64,000 nucleotides of DNA from Gracilaria caudata (Eukaryota; Rhodophyta; Florideophyceae; Gracilariales; Gracilariaceae): positions 1 to 64,000 of the forward strand of contig JASCIV010000034.1 of assembly GCA_030374735.1 (NCBI GenBank), read 5' to 3'. The notes beneath the pieces are model-generated. The model saw only the letters and a list, made by a program, of their open reading frames with translations, ran no database searches and was not told the origin of the DNA. Shown here piece by piece: positions 10,525-20,703 of the stretch. Numbering within the stretch: the first letter of the stretch is position 1; each line of letters begins with the position of its first letter. The translations under genes were made by a program, and so were the position numbers.

Positions 10525-11832
10525 ATGGGGTTCAAACCCTCATCGGGAAACCGGATATCCGTACCAAATAGAAGAGTAAGTACGTTCATAATCGCTCCGT
10601 CGCTAGCGACTCTGGCGCGCAAAAGACATATTCTGGAGTCCAAGTATATCGCACCACAATCGCGCGCCTCATCTGTAATTAGGGGTCGCTCTCATATGCA
10701 TATGTCTCAAAGCCACACAACGGTGTTGATTGTTCCTACGGGGATTGGGGCTGCCATCGGTGGCTATGCTGGTGATGCACTTCCCGCCGCTCGTCTTCTT
10801 TCCGAAGTCACCGATACTCTTATCACACATCCAAACGTACTGAATGGGGCGCTCATGTACTGATCAATGCCGAACGCGCTGTACGTTGAAGGATGTGCTC
10901 TTGACCGCTTTGCAGCTGGTCAGATCGTCTTGAACCCTGTACCATCCCCTTCGCACCGCATTGGTATTATACTGGACGCAGGTATGCAGCACGAGGCGAT
11001 CCTTCGACACAAACAAATCGCTGACGCTGCTTGTGCGACGCTTGGCCTAAATATTACACATTGCGTGACTACTCCCCGACCATTAGTGGTTCGCTTGGAC
11101 GCCTCACAAAGCGGAGCATCATGGGGTACAATTTCTGACCCCGACTCTCTTTTGCAAGCCGCACAGTATCTTGTGAAAAGTGGATGCCAGGCAATCGCAG
11201 TTGTGTCTGAGTTTCCAGAAGAAGATCATGAACAGCTCGCTGATTATCGCGCAGGGAATGCCGTCGATGGCATTGCTGGAGCCGAGGCTGTCATTAGTCA
11301 CATTGTAACGCGGGAATTGAATGTCCCTTGCGCTCATTGCCCCTCTCTTCCACCGTTGCCGGTTGACGAGAGCGTCTCACCAAAAGCTGCGGCGGAAGAG
11401 CTAGGCTATACCTTCTTGTCATGCGTTCTCGTCGGCTTATCAAGAGCACCTCTTCTGAGTTACAGCTCAGGGACGTTCTCAACCCCGAACGTGATCTCTG
11501 CTGCTAATGTGAATGTGGTCGTCGTTCCGTCGAATGCGTTTGGGGGACCTGCAATTCTAAGTCTAGCCGGTAGTTCAGAGGTTTTGATAATTGCTGTGGC
11601 CGAGAATACGACGGCCCTGGATGTAAGTGCTGCGGCGGTCGGAATAGACCCTTCACGAGTCGTTGTTGCCAGGAGCTATGCGGAGGCAGCAGGCTTTATA
11701 GCCGCTGACAGAGCTGGGATCGCGATCAGGTCGCTTCAAAAATCTGTACAACCTATCGACGTTCGTAGGCTAAATTCCGCACGAAACCAGTTAGGTCGGC
11801 AATCACAAAAGCAGTTGATCTCTACGTCCTAG
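10525..11832 (+). CDS. DUF3326 family protein, interrupted by an in-frame TGA at a conserved Trp position
   Basis: Two open segments lie in the same frame, 10525-10860 and 10864-11832, separated only by TGA at 10861-10863. Together they give about 435 codons. From memory of cyanobacterial and plastid DUF3326 proteins, the first segment has the conserved IVPTGIGAAIGGYAGDALP and LITHPNVLNGA. The second has PNALYVEG, LDRFAAGQ, SGASWGTISDPDSLL, GAEAVISHIV, AAEELGYTF and VLVGLSRAP. The family usually reads LYWPxPNALYVEG at the junction; here it reads MY-stop-SMPNALYVEG, so the Trp codon TGG has become TGA. The function of the family is unknown. The first 60 residues may be a plastid transit peptide. 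Both sides of the stop are well conserved, so the lesion is recent, a sequencing error, or read through. Confidence 0.85.
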
Positions 11833-11851
11833 GAAGAAACTGTGAGAATGA

Positions 11852-12859
11852 TCAATTTACTTTCAGTAGTTTACGGATAAAGCGCAAATGATTCCGTACA
11901 TCTCGTATCACAAGAGAACTGATCGGTTCATCTCGTACGATAATGCGACCTGATCGAAGTCTCAGCGGTACTAAGCGTGGACCAAAGAAATACGAATACG
12001 CAATCCCACCTAAAAAGCCTCCAAGATGCCCAAAATTATCAATACGGGACCCGGGTGATAAGCCCATTCCAAAGTTCATCACCACAATGTAGGCCAATGA
12101 TTGTAAACCCTTTCGCGCTCTTGGTCCCAAAAGCTTGCTATGCCTGGCAAGAATAACAGCCGATGCACCCACCAATCCAAAGATAGCCCCTGAGGCTCCG
12201 ACTGCCGGCGTTGGTGTACAAGCAAACGAAAGGGCGTTACCACATACACCGGAAACCATGTAGAGCCACATAAACCTCCTTTTTCCAAACCACGATTCAA
12301 CAGAGGGTCCCGTGGAGTGCAGGGAAAAACTGTTAATGGCCAAGTGAGTTGCGCTCGCATGTAAGAACATTGGCGAGAAAAGACGATAGTATTGACCGTT
12401 GGCGATAGCGCTATTCACCTTCGCACCGGCCATTAGTATACCGGGTCCGCTGAATGCTTGAAGTATAAAGACGGCAACATTGACTGCGAGAAGGATCTGA
12501 CATATACGCAGCTGTTGTACCAGTCGGATGATGGATACGTTTGGCCGAGATTCGTTTCGAGAAATACGATAGTGGCTGAAGTCACGTACCTTCGAACAAA
12601 AGAGCATCAAGATTGAAGGAAAAGACCGGTTCTCATCGTCCTCACCTTCGCAGCACCTCCTTTTGTCCATCGGAATCTTACCACCGCCATCTTCTTTGGA
12701 TACCTGATAAAGTGGAGAACCATGCGGTGTGCAGACCGAGGCTACTAAATTCGTTCGGACACGTTTGCCAAGAGTGGCGCGAACTCCCTTCGACTCTCTT
12801 AGTGGTTTCCGAGTACTTGCACGAGGATTCAGAGAGACAAGTGCTGCGACAAAAGCCAT
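11852..12859 (-). CDS. Rhomboid family intramembrane serine protease, probably organellar
   Basis: The protein has 335 residues from the ATG at 12859 (MAFVAALVSLNPRAS). The first 45 residues are Arg/Ser/Thr rich without acidic residues, a likely plastid or mitochondrial transit peptide. Membrane segments begin near residue 118 (ICQILLAVNVAVFILQAF). The rhomboid core shows YYRLFSPMFLHASATHLAINSFSLHSTGP, then VGASGAIFGLVGA with the catalytic Ser, then DNFGHLGGFLGGI with the catalytic His. Both catalytic residues are present, so an active protease is expected. The usual loop-1 Trp-Arg pair is replaced by YYRLF. It acts on single-span membrane substrates. Its stop lies only 19 bases from the stop of the DUF3326 gene. 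Confidence 0.9.
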   Translation of the reverse strand: MAFVAALVSLNPRASTRKPLRESKGVRATLGKRVRTNLVASVCTPHGSPLYQVSKEDGGGKIPMDKRRCCEGEDDENRSFPSILMLFCSKVRDFSHYRISRNESRPNVSIIRLVQQLRICQILLAVNVAVFILQAFSGPGILMAGAKVNSAIANGQYYRLFSPMFLHASATHLAINSFSLHSTGPSVESWFGKRRFMWLYMVSGVCGNALSFACTPTPAVGASGAIFGLVGASAVILARHSKLLGPRARKGLQSLAYIVVMNFGMGLSPGSRIDNFGHLGGFLGGIAYSYFFGPRLVPLRLRSGRIIVRDEPISSLVIRDVRNHLRFIRKLLKVN

Positions 12860-15168
12860 GTTTCTTCTCCGCAATGAATGCAAAGGCAATATTCTTCACC
12901 GGAATCGAATAACATTCTACAGAGTTCTGCGCATTTTAGTACTCAGCTCAGGGCTAATAGTGCCCCCGCTGTAGATGGTGCTCACAACAAGAGATCGAAT
13001 GTGATCGACACCGCTTTAATTTTCTCCCTTTCAAAATTCGCTATCCTTGGGGTAAGGTTATGTCTACGAAGGTGCCTCTTCCACGAGTCGCAGCTTGCAT
13101 AGGCTTCGTCCTGATTGACTTCCTCATTTTTTACGGGCATACTAGGACGCAGCAAGGAGCGTTGAGCACCAAAGGCTCTTTCACTAAGAAGACCAGCATC
13201 TTATCTGGCCACTAATTGACGAAACTCCCTAATGGAAGCCGCAGCTTTGTGCCACAAAGCCTCTTTCCGACGTCGACGCAACTGCCCCCCGAATAAGGGC
13301 TGGATCTCTGCCTGCCACAGATGTGCTAATACCTCAGTGGCAATGCAGACCTAGGAGTGGACCCATTTCGCTTTCTTGTTACTGAGAGACCGGACATCAC
13401 CCTCTTCAGTTGTGCGAGCTCTTGCTTTTGTCTAGATACGTTCTTACCCGAAGGCAAAAGAGATGCTCTGCCGAGAACTGTTCGGTTAGTCTATTCAGAA
13501 ACGTTATCCTCAGATTCCTTACAACCCTGACTTCGATTGAGGAGAAACCCTGTATTCCCAAATAACCAAAAGTCGACCTCCGTCAGCACCGGAAAGAGAC
13601 GCCTATCCTCCCAGAAAAGAAGCAATAATGTGCAGCAGAAACGTCCACTGCGCTTTCTGAACTTAAGCCATCCCAAGCAAACTCTTTCAAGAAGGGAACT
13701 GCTTTGGCTCGACAGGATTCGTACTCGTTAGAAAATAATAGCTGTTTTCCCTGTGCAATGATTTGCATTGGCCCAATCTCTCCCATTGCAAGCAAAGGGA
13801 TGAGGGTTACAAATCTGATCCCTTTCATGCCCAAACTGCAGAGAAGGGCTTTCATATTATGAAAGTCCTACTCTGCAGCAAGAAGAAAGAAGACAAAATC
13901 ACATATTAATGTTCGATGGCAGGACAACTGAGAAAGCAATGGTCCTTCTGTCCAGGTTCCTGGTTTAGGCTGAATCACAAAACCCTTCTTGTGACGAGCT
14001 CCTGATCAAGACTGGGTCACAAACCGTCTCTTGTAACGAGCTTAAAGCCCTGTTACGAGAAATGATATGCGACCCCGTGTGGAACAGGAACTCTTGTGTT
14101 TGAGCAAAATACAAAAACTCCTCATCATTGGAAATGCCCGAGTGAAAAGATAGCCGGTTTGCAGCCAGTGACTAGACTCTCCTGGAGACGCGTTATAGGT
14201 TGATAGGGGTTCCTAATATACCCCTCGCGTTACGAGGAATTAGCGTGCGCGCTCATAATAAAGAAGAAGAAGAAGAAAATATAGCCAGTAAGCTATTCGT
14301 TTCTATCTCGTGAACGTGCTGAGGGAGAGAGCAAGTGGCTGTATCTAGATACTCTTCGTATAAGTCCAGAGGCCCGCACGAGTGATCTGCAGGGTTATAT
14401 CAAACACCTGAAATGCATTCCAAGCGATCCGTTAGCCATATTCCCGTCTGGGTTTCCAAAGGGTTGAGACCAGGCAGAGCGCCGGCTTTGTTTAGTAGTG
14501 TTTCATAGAAACTGTTTTTGCATAGACTTTCACCATCTCTTGCACGGTAGAGTTTTGGAATGCTGGGGGTAAGAGCTCGAATCCCTGTCTATATAGCAAC
14601 GTTATCATGCTCTCGGCCACATTTTTAAACTTCTTCCGGAGCGGCCGCGTCCGGACGTCCCCTCCTGCCAGAAAAGAATGTGGTGGCGCCCAAACAATGC
14701 GAATCTCCCAGGAGGAGATCAGTGGGCGTCAATGTAGTCTTAGTATTGCTCGTATTCGGGCCTTTGATGCACCCGCTCATAATTAGGCGTTCATCATCGA
14801 CGTTCCTATCCTATCCGTTCTTTAGAGAAGAGCATGTTGGCGTCCACCCAATGCCCTGCTCCAGAGATGTAGTCGCAAGCGATTTTATTTTCGCCCGTAT
14901 CTAACGAACACTACCTTCGGACTCTCTTCGACTCCAGCCTGATGGAAGATTAAGCTCCTATTCAGCATTACTACATTTACGTAATTCACATCCTGTGATA
15001 CTAATATTATGCTTAATCCCATCACATGTTCGGTAAACAGAACCATATAGCTCTCTTTACTTTGCCAATGCCTTGAAGAATTCTTTATAATCATTTTAGG
15101 CATAAAGAGTTATCTATGTCTCAGAATTTAGAATAACCTTCACGTAATAGTCGAAGTCCCGGAGCATC
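12860..15168. other. 2.3-kb gene-poor spacer with degraded repeats
   Basis: No credible gene was found. The best minus-strand ORF (13583-13855) has no recognisable domain. Two diverged tandem units of about 50 bases occur at roughly 13968-14047; both contain a TCACAAA...CTTGT-ACGAGCT block. An (AGA)n microsatellite lies near 14263-14278. At 14540-14605 a weak tRNA-like stretch (GGTAGAG, CTCGAATCCC) may be a decayed Pol III-derived repeat. The region looks like old, degraded repeat DNA. Confidence 0.45.
14263..14278 (+). repeat. (AGA)n microsatellite
   Basis: About five AAG/AGA units in a row in non-coding DNA. Confidence 0.7.
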
Positions 15169-16911
15169 ATGAGTGAAGAAAGCTTTACATCCAAGTTCTT
15201 GAAGGACTGCGAAAAGCGCGCAAATGAAGCTCAAGAAAAGGCCCAAGAACGTTTGCGAAGCGCGGCTGCGAAACGTAAACTACGTGAACAGGCAAAAGAA
15301 GAAATCGAGAAGGCGCGACTTAATGCTGAAGTTGAAGAGATATTGGCTCGTTCGAAGTCAAAGACATCTCTAAAGGGCAAGCGAGTCAAAAAGAAGGCCC
15401 CCGAGACCAGCTGCACCACAAATGGTCATCAAACGCCCCAGAATGCAGCTGCAAGTCATCCACAGACCGCGAATGGTTACCGCATCAACTATCGTGCTCC
15501 GCCAAAGGTTCACACTTCTCGCCCACCCGGAAAACTCCGTCGCAACATGGAGTACGTGGTCCGAAGGCCGCGTGAAAGGAAAGAAATTCAAGTTCCACAC
15601 ACTTCAGACTACTCTGACATGTATGGAGAAGATTTCTGGATGGGAATTGACTTGGACTTCGCAAAGAAATCGGCCAAAGAAACTGCCGAAGCAACAGCAG
15701 CGAACAAGAAAATAATCGCTGAGCAGCAGGCCGAACGTGAAAAGAGAAAGCTGGAGAGAGATGAGTTTCTTCGTGAAGAACAAGAGTTGGAAAGGAAAGG
15801 GTTGCTTGACGAGAAAAGCAAGTACGCCCGACGCCTTAAATTTTCCGAGAAAGACTGGGCTTCAGTTGAAGTTCCCATTCCCATCTCACTTCAGAAAAGC
15901 TCGGCAGTTGCCAAACTCGCACAGAAAGGCACTTCCAAGTCTGACAAAGCTTCGGCTATGAGAAAGGCTAACATGACGGCTCCCGCAGCCGAGCGAATTG
16001 AAAAAAGAGAAACTAGATCACAGGTCAAAGAGCGTGCTCGACTATTCGCAGAGCGAATGCGGAGTTTGGACACGCCGATGATTAACCAAACATCAAAAGG
16101 TGAGGGACGCAGGAAAGTTTGCATTGCGCAACGTGAGGCAGTGAATCGAGAAAGCTCACTAAAGGAGAAATCGATGAGAAAAGATCAACAGGGGAACAAA
16201 GACTACTTTTCGCACGGCCAAGAGGGTGAGAAAAAAAGGGTGGCACAGGGTCAAAAGGAAATGAAGAAACCCAGAACAAGATTAAGCAAACGTCTGCGGG
16301 ACTTTGGAGATGCCTCTGATGGTTCAAGTCAAACCTCTCGAAGCCCTAGGCATGGGAACCGAAAGCGAAGGCGGCGCTGTGAAGAGCAGAACTCATGTGA
16401 AAGCGCAGATCACTTCTCAAAGGGGCAAGAGGGTGAGAAAAGAAGGATGACTCGGGGTCAAAAGGGAAGGAAGGACCCCATAACAAGATTAAGCAAAGGG
16501 AAAGATCACTTCTCCCAGGGCCAACAGGGTGGGGAAAAAAGGGTGGCACAGCGTCAAAAGGGAATGGAGAAACCCATAACAAGACGAAGCAAACGTCTGC
16601 GGGATTTTGCAGATGAGTCTGATGGTTCACGTCAAACCTCTCGACGCCCTAAGCATAGGGACACAAAACGAAGGAGATGCAGCGAAAAGCAGAACTCCTA
16701 TGACAGCGAGAACAGCGCGAAAGAAGAGACAGACGGCTGTGAGGACGAGTCAGACGATGATGATCTTTACGATATTTCCGCCATTGATCGTGAGGAAGCA
16801 AGAAGTGCGCGGATTGCGAGAATGGAGGACAGGCGGGAGCTGGGAAGAACGCTTCGGCATAAACGTGAGAAAGCTCGAAGGCGTCGCGAGTTCGAGAGAG
16901 ATACGGTATGA
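15169..16911 (+). CDS. Highly charged SPT2-like chromatin protein with internal repeats
   Basis: This is a single-exon gene of 580 residues, rich in Lys, Arg, Glu and Ser. The N-terminal 60 residues form a predicted charged coiled coil (KRANEAQEKAQERLRSAAAK). Residues about 340-520 contain two to three diverged copies of a 60-70 residue unit, with marker phrases FSxGQEGEKKR, RLSKRLRDFGD, SDGSSQTSR and RKRRRR. The C-terminus has an acidic patch (DDDDLYD) followed by ISAIDREEARSARIARMED and a basic tail. This closing block matches the SPT2 C-terminal motif, which binds histones H3-H4 during transcription. The SPT2 call rests on that block and the overall charge pattern, so it is moderately firm. 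Nuclear location is expected from the many basic clusters. Confidence 0.62.
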   Translation: MSEESFTSKFLKDCEKRANEAQEKAQERLRSAAAKRKLREQAKEEIEKARLNAEVEEILARSKSKTSLKGKRVKKKAPETSCTTNGHQTPQNAAASHPQTANGYRINYRAPPKVHTSRPPGKLRRNMEYVVRRPRERKEIQVPHTSDYSDMYGEDFWMGIDLDFAKKSAKETAEATAANKKIIAEQQAEREKRKLERDEFLREEQELERKGLLDEKSKYARRLKFSEKDWASVEVPIPISLQKSSAVAKLAQKGTSKSDKASAMRKANMTAPAAERIEKRETRSQVKERARLFAERMRSLDTPMINQTSKGEGRRKVCIAQREAVNRESSLKEKSMRKDQQGNKDYFSHGQEGEKKRVAQGQKEMKKPRTRLSKRLRDFGDASDGSSQTSRSPRHGNRKRRRRCEEQNSCESADHFSKGQEGEKRRMTRGQKGRKDPITRLSKGKDHFSQGQQGGEKRVAQRQKGMEKPITRRSKRLRDFADESDGSRQTSRRPKHRDTKRRRCSEKQNSYDSENSAKEETDGCEDESDDDDLYDISAIDREEARSARIARMEDRRELGRTLRHKREKARRRREFERDTV

Positions 16912-17666
16912 CATTTTAATTCCACCAGTACTTCGTTCTACCCAGTTACTGGTATGAGTGACAGGAACATCTTCGTTGCCAATGCGCGTCTGTTTCATTC
17001 AGCTTAAAAGTTTATAAGCCTGTTCCACAATGGAACTTCCACTGAAGTTCCCCATCTCGTTGAAGGAGATGATTAACCATCTTTTAACCTTACTTCGACA
17101 CTGTAAGTTAAAATAGTTCATAGCACTGCTACCATGCATACGGCTATTGATGATCATCATAGCTGCTGCGCTTCAGCAGTGCCAATTGCGGTATCGTCAG
17201 TTCGGCGTCATCCACGGCGCGAGATACACGCAAAGCTGACAACGTCCGCGCGCGCAGCGCCGCCCGAAGGCGCACCTTACAGCGTTGCTCAGCGATGCAG
17301 CAACCGTTAACGCCCGTTGTGCGCCACGACTGGCCGGTCTGTGCGTCGGCGCGCCGTTTCGCAAACGTGTGACCGTCAGTGTCACGCAGCAATGTGCGCT
17401 TGATCCCCCACCCTCTCGCGCTGCGCCACTCCTCGCCGACTTGGACGCAACAATTCCAGTGCAATAGACGCGTGCCTTCTTCCCTGTGCAACCCTTTATC
17501 GACACGCACCCGAGCCATTGGCTCGTATCCACCAGGCGTATAAGAGCGCGACACATTAGACCGCACCGTCGACGCACTGCGCTCTTACTCCGGGACGCCT
17601 CCAAGCTTGTCTCTCGCCGCGGCTCTTTTCCCTCGTAGCTCCTCGTCGTATCTCCCAACTAGCGCT
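16912..17666. other. Spacer upstream of the short unknown gene
   Basis: This 755-base spacer has a GC-rich block (17160-17600) open in several frames on both strands. I regard these ORFs as chance. Confidence 0.4.
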
Positions 17667-18173
17667 ATGACCGCCTCCGCCCCCAGGCCGTCTGCATTGC
17701 AGATGGCCTTACTCTGGGAAACTCGTCTTTCCAAAGACTCAGGTTCCTCGCAACCGAATGCAAAGCCGATGTTTCCCATCTTCATGCCACCCATTTCCCC
17801 ATCTTCCGAGAGCTCATCCTTCTTCCCTTCCACTCCCCGTCGATCTCGCACGGACGCTTCTGCAAGTAAACCACCCGTCGCTCCAATCTTGGCACCCAAT
17901 CATGTCATTCCCAACGTACAAGAAGTCAGACTTTCACAGCCCATGCTCGAAGCTTCTTCACCAGTGTCGAGCTGTCATAGTTCGGCCCCGTCGTCGCCTC
18001 CTGTGCTAAATGTGCCGCACCGTATTCCTCCACATGTGCATCACTTCAAAGCTCAGGTTGAACAGCTTCATCGAGATTTGGCTCATTGTCATCAACGAAT
18101 GGATAAGCTCGAAAACCGTTTTCGTGCGATCTCGTCAGACATGCGCAACGTCAGAGTTTATAATATTCATTGA
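17667..18173 (+). CDS. Hypothetical Ser/Pro-rich protein with a C-terminal coiled coil
   Basis: I do not recognise this 168-residue protein. The ATG at 17667 is the first in the frame. Residues 1-110 are Ser/Pro rich and probably disordered, with PSSESSSFFPSTPRRSR as a possible phosphorylation or nuclear-signal patch. The last 45 residues (FKAQVEQLHRDLAHCHQRMDKLENRFRA region) have a clear heptad pattern with Gln, His and Glu, so a coiled coil is likely. Codon use and low stop density favour a real gene. A transcription-related or scaffold role would be a guess. It lies upstream of the TrmO-like gene on the same strand. Confidence 0.5.
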   Translation: MTASAPRPSALQMALLWETRLSKDSGSSQPNAKPMFPIFMPPISPSSESSSFFPSTPRRSRTDASASKPPVAPILAPNHVIPNVQEVRLSQPMLEASSPVSSCHSSAPSSPPVLNVPHRIPPHVHHFKAQVEQLHRDLAHCHQRMDKLENRFRAISSDMRNVRVYNIH

Positions 18174-18789
18174 CCGCATTTGTCAGTCCGCACTTGTGCA
18201 TCATACCCCGCAACCCGTGCGTCCTGCCTTTGACGTTTGGTCGGTCGGTTATGGCATCTGCGTAATATTCTTTGCTCTCGTGCTTCCTCTATCTATTATG
18301 CACTGCTCTGTCACTAGAAAGTGCCCGCTTGTGTACCTGTCTCGCATTTGAGATGGATGATGTATAGAAAAGTGTGTGACCGCTTGGAGACTGGAAGCTC
18401 GCCTCCAGCTTGCAAGCTGCGCGCTTTGTTAAGTCGAGTAGCTACGCTCTTTGCGATGTCGCTGTTTTATATAATGGGTTCTCAACAACACGCAACGTGG
18501 GCTCGCTGCTTCGGGAACTGTATATAGATAGACGTGTTTGGTTTGGAGATTTGCAACCTTTTTGTACCCCAGTAGTATTATATAATCGACGCTGGTTTCC
18601 GAGACGTCCTAAAATTATCCACGCTAGATGAAGCTCCCCCTCTTTTGCATCATGATGACCTCCATCATTGGCAGCGCTAGAGAACAAGCAGCAGTCGACC
18701 CAATATTTTCTTCGTCGTCCTCTTTATCATTCGGCGCGGAGTAGTGAATTTTTCAAAATCAACGTCGGGGAGCCGACCGAGCTGCTGCA
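18174..18789. other. Spacer before the TrmO-like gene
   Basis: This 616-base spacer holds TATATAGATAG near 18521. No supported gene was found. Confidence 0.35.
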
Positions 18790-19864
18790 ATGGCGTTCGT
18801 TTCGACTCATCCGCCGTTGCGCATCTTTTCGCGCTCCTCAACTTCACACATCAGGTGTCTTCAGCGTTTTCGCTCGTTTACTAGTAGCCATCATACAATC
18901 CGTGCTGTTATGCAAAAAACCGATGTTCAAGATCGTGATGATCGCGACCATTTCGCTTCTCAGAACGACCAGCATCCACCTCCGTCGCGAAGAATTTCGG
19001 ATCATTTAGCCGCTAAACGCCGCGAGAAGCCGCCCATGCGATATACGGAAGATTTTGAAACGCCTGAGTCAGTTACATTGCGTACGATTGGCGTCGTTCG
19101 CTCTCCGTACAAGGTTGGTTGTTCCTATAAACGAAAGAGTATCCATACCGGAGCACTAACAAACTTTGTCAATATTACCCTTACCACATGCGCACAACAA
19201 ATGAAAGGAGCGATTCGGAACCCCGAGACAACCCATAGTTACTCAGAATACACTTGGAAACAAAATGCAGCCGGCCACAATTGAGCTATACAAAAATTGC
19301 CGATATGAACTTGCACTTCGTGGTCTTGCTCAGTTCGAGTACTGCTGGGTAGTATCGTTTTTCCATCTCAATCAAGGATTCAATCCTCTTGTAACGCCTC
19401 CACGCGGTCCTAGACAGAAACAAGGCGTCTTTGCTACTCGGTCTCCTCATCGACCGAACTCAATAGGACTATCCTGCATTCGTGTCACAGGAGTTGATGA
19501 GAAAAGAGGTTTGGTCCATCTTCTTGGCGTTGATCTGTTAGATGGTACTCCAGTGCTGGATATAAAGCCTTGTAAGTCTATTCGAGTTGTCCAATAATTC
19601 TCTCCGTTTAACTCAATCTAACAGAACCACCATGCCGACGAAGACGTTCCATACTGTGATAGCTTTCCAAACGCCAGATCTGGCTGGTTGGACAAACTGA
19701 ACGAGGATATGAAAGCTCCTGATGCATTGGGATACTCGCCTCCACCTGCCCACCTCATGAAAGGCCTTTTGACGACGGCATCGGATACTGAAGATGAAAA
19801 CACAAAACGTGAAGCCAACTCTACTGTCAACATGATTGCTGTAGACTCGAACAAGAATGGCTAA
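18790..19864 (+). CDS. TrmO/TsaA-like tRNA-Thr (t6A37) N6-methyltransferase, with a frame conflict at exon 3
   Basis: Exons are 18790-19113, 19208-19571 and about 19626-19864. Exon 1 carries a Ser/Arg-rich leader of about 80 residues, probably an organelle presequence, then ESVTLRTIGVVRSPYK. Exon 2 opens ERFGTPRQPIVTQ and continues PATIELYKNCRYELALRGL, GVFATRSPHRPNSIGLS and VDLLDGTPVLDIKP. Exon 3 holds HHADEDVPYCDSFPNARSGW. These blocks are the TsaA/TrmO beta-barrel domain, which uses S-adenosylmethionine to methylate N6 of t6A37 in tRNA. The first intron (GT-AG, 94 bases) fits exactly. The second donor (T|GTAAGT after KP) and the AG acceptor at 19623-19624 join out of frame by one base and create a TAA. 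Taking exon 3 from 19626 restores the family reading. Confidence 0.8.
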
Positions 19865-20703
19865 CGTCTCCTTTCCCGATGACCGAGTCAAATATCGTTG
19901 GGGCAAGTCCTTACTGGAATACCACATCGCCACTGATCACGTAGTTAGAGCACTCCACTTAAGCATTTAACGAGACAGTCGATTCTATTACAGAATGGCC
20001 TGGATGTGAACAGCTTCTTTAAAGCTGTGCGCCGTCCGACTACATATAGCTTCTCCGCCGGCACTACCACACAGTTAGATTCAAGGATTGGATCTGAGAA
20101 CGAAGTGCAAAGGTTTGGGTGAGAAAGAGATAAAGTTAGAGGCGGATAACGCAACTGCTTTGGCCTGGTACTGTGGGTACTGACGGTGACGGAATTTCAG
20201 TGGTATGGGTTTGTCTTTAGATTACAACTGATGAGGGAGAGAAAGCGAGAGAGAAGCTTGGTTACGTGACATGAACGAACGCGCCACGTGAGGAACGCAG
20301 TTTCAAGAACTGCGCTTTTACTGAATTGCTGCGCAGGGTGGGCTCTAGCTCTACTAGGGTCTTCACGAACGTTTAACAAGAAATGATATCAGCGATGACC
20401 AGGATCGAAGCATAGATGATATATAGACGCATCATTCAGGATATGTAGCGTTACTCTTGATTGCATTGAGTGATTAAATGACGATAAGCAGCAATAGGAG
20501 AGCAAATATATGTGAATCATAGGCGGCAACGTTTGTTACGGTGATCACACAAAGCAAGCAACTCGGCCATGGGAGGACTCGCGCGTGAGGAAGTTTAGGT
20601 ATTGAATTAGAGCGTACGTTATGCAGTACAGCGAAGAGTACACAGTGTCAAGACGAAAAGTGGGTGGTTGCGTGAGTGCATGGAATTTGAGTCGCAGGAA
20701 TCC
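19865..20703. other. Convergent spacer, TrmO-like and ORMDL genes
   Basis: This 839-base stretch has no supported gene. It is AT-richer than its flanks. No clear repeat was seen. Confidence 0.45.

Noticed and set aside
10441..10560. tRNA-like T-arm (GGGGTTCAAACCCTC) near 10530, possibly a permuted tRNA gene
   Set aside because: The T-arm pairs, but no matching acceptor or D-arm exists on either side or in permuted order, and the bases overlap the likely start of the DUF3326 frame.
14480..14610. tRNA-like GGTAGAG ... CTCGAATCCC stretch
   Set aside because: The D-stem can pair, but acceptor ends do not match and the T-arm is broken. At best a decayed Pol III repeat.
17144..17658. Two overlapping minus-strand ORFs of 140 and 153 codons
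   Set aside because: They lie in a GC-rich block open in several frames, have no domain, and are Arg/Cys/Ala heavy as expected for chance frames.
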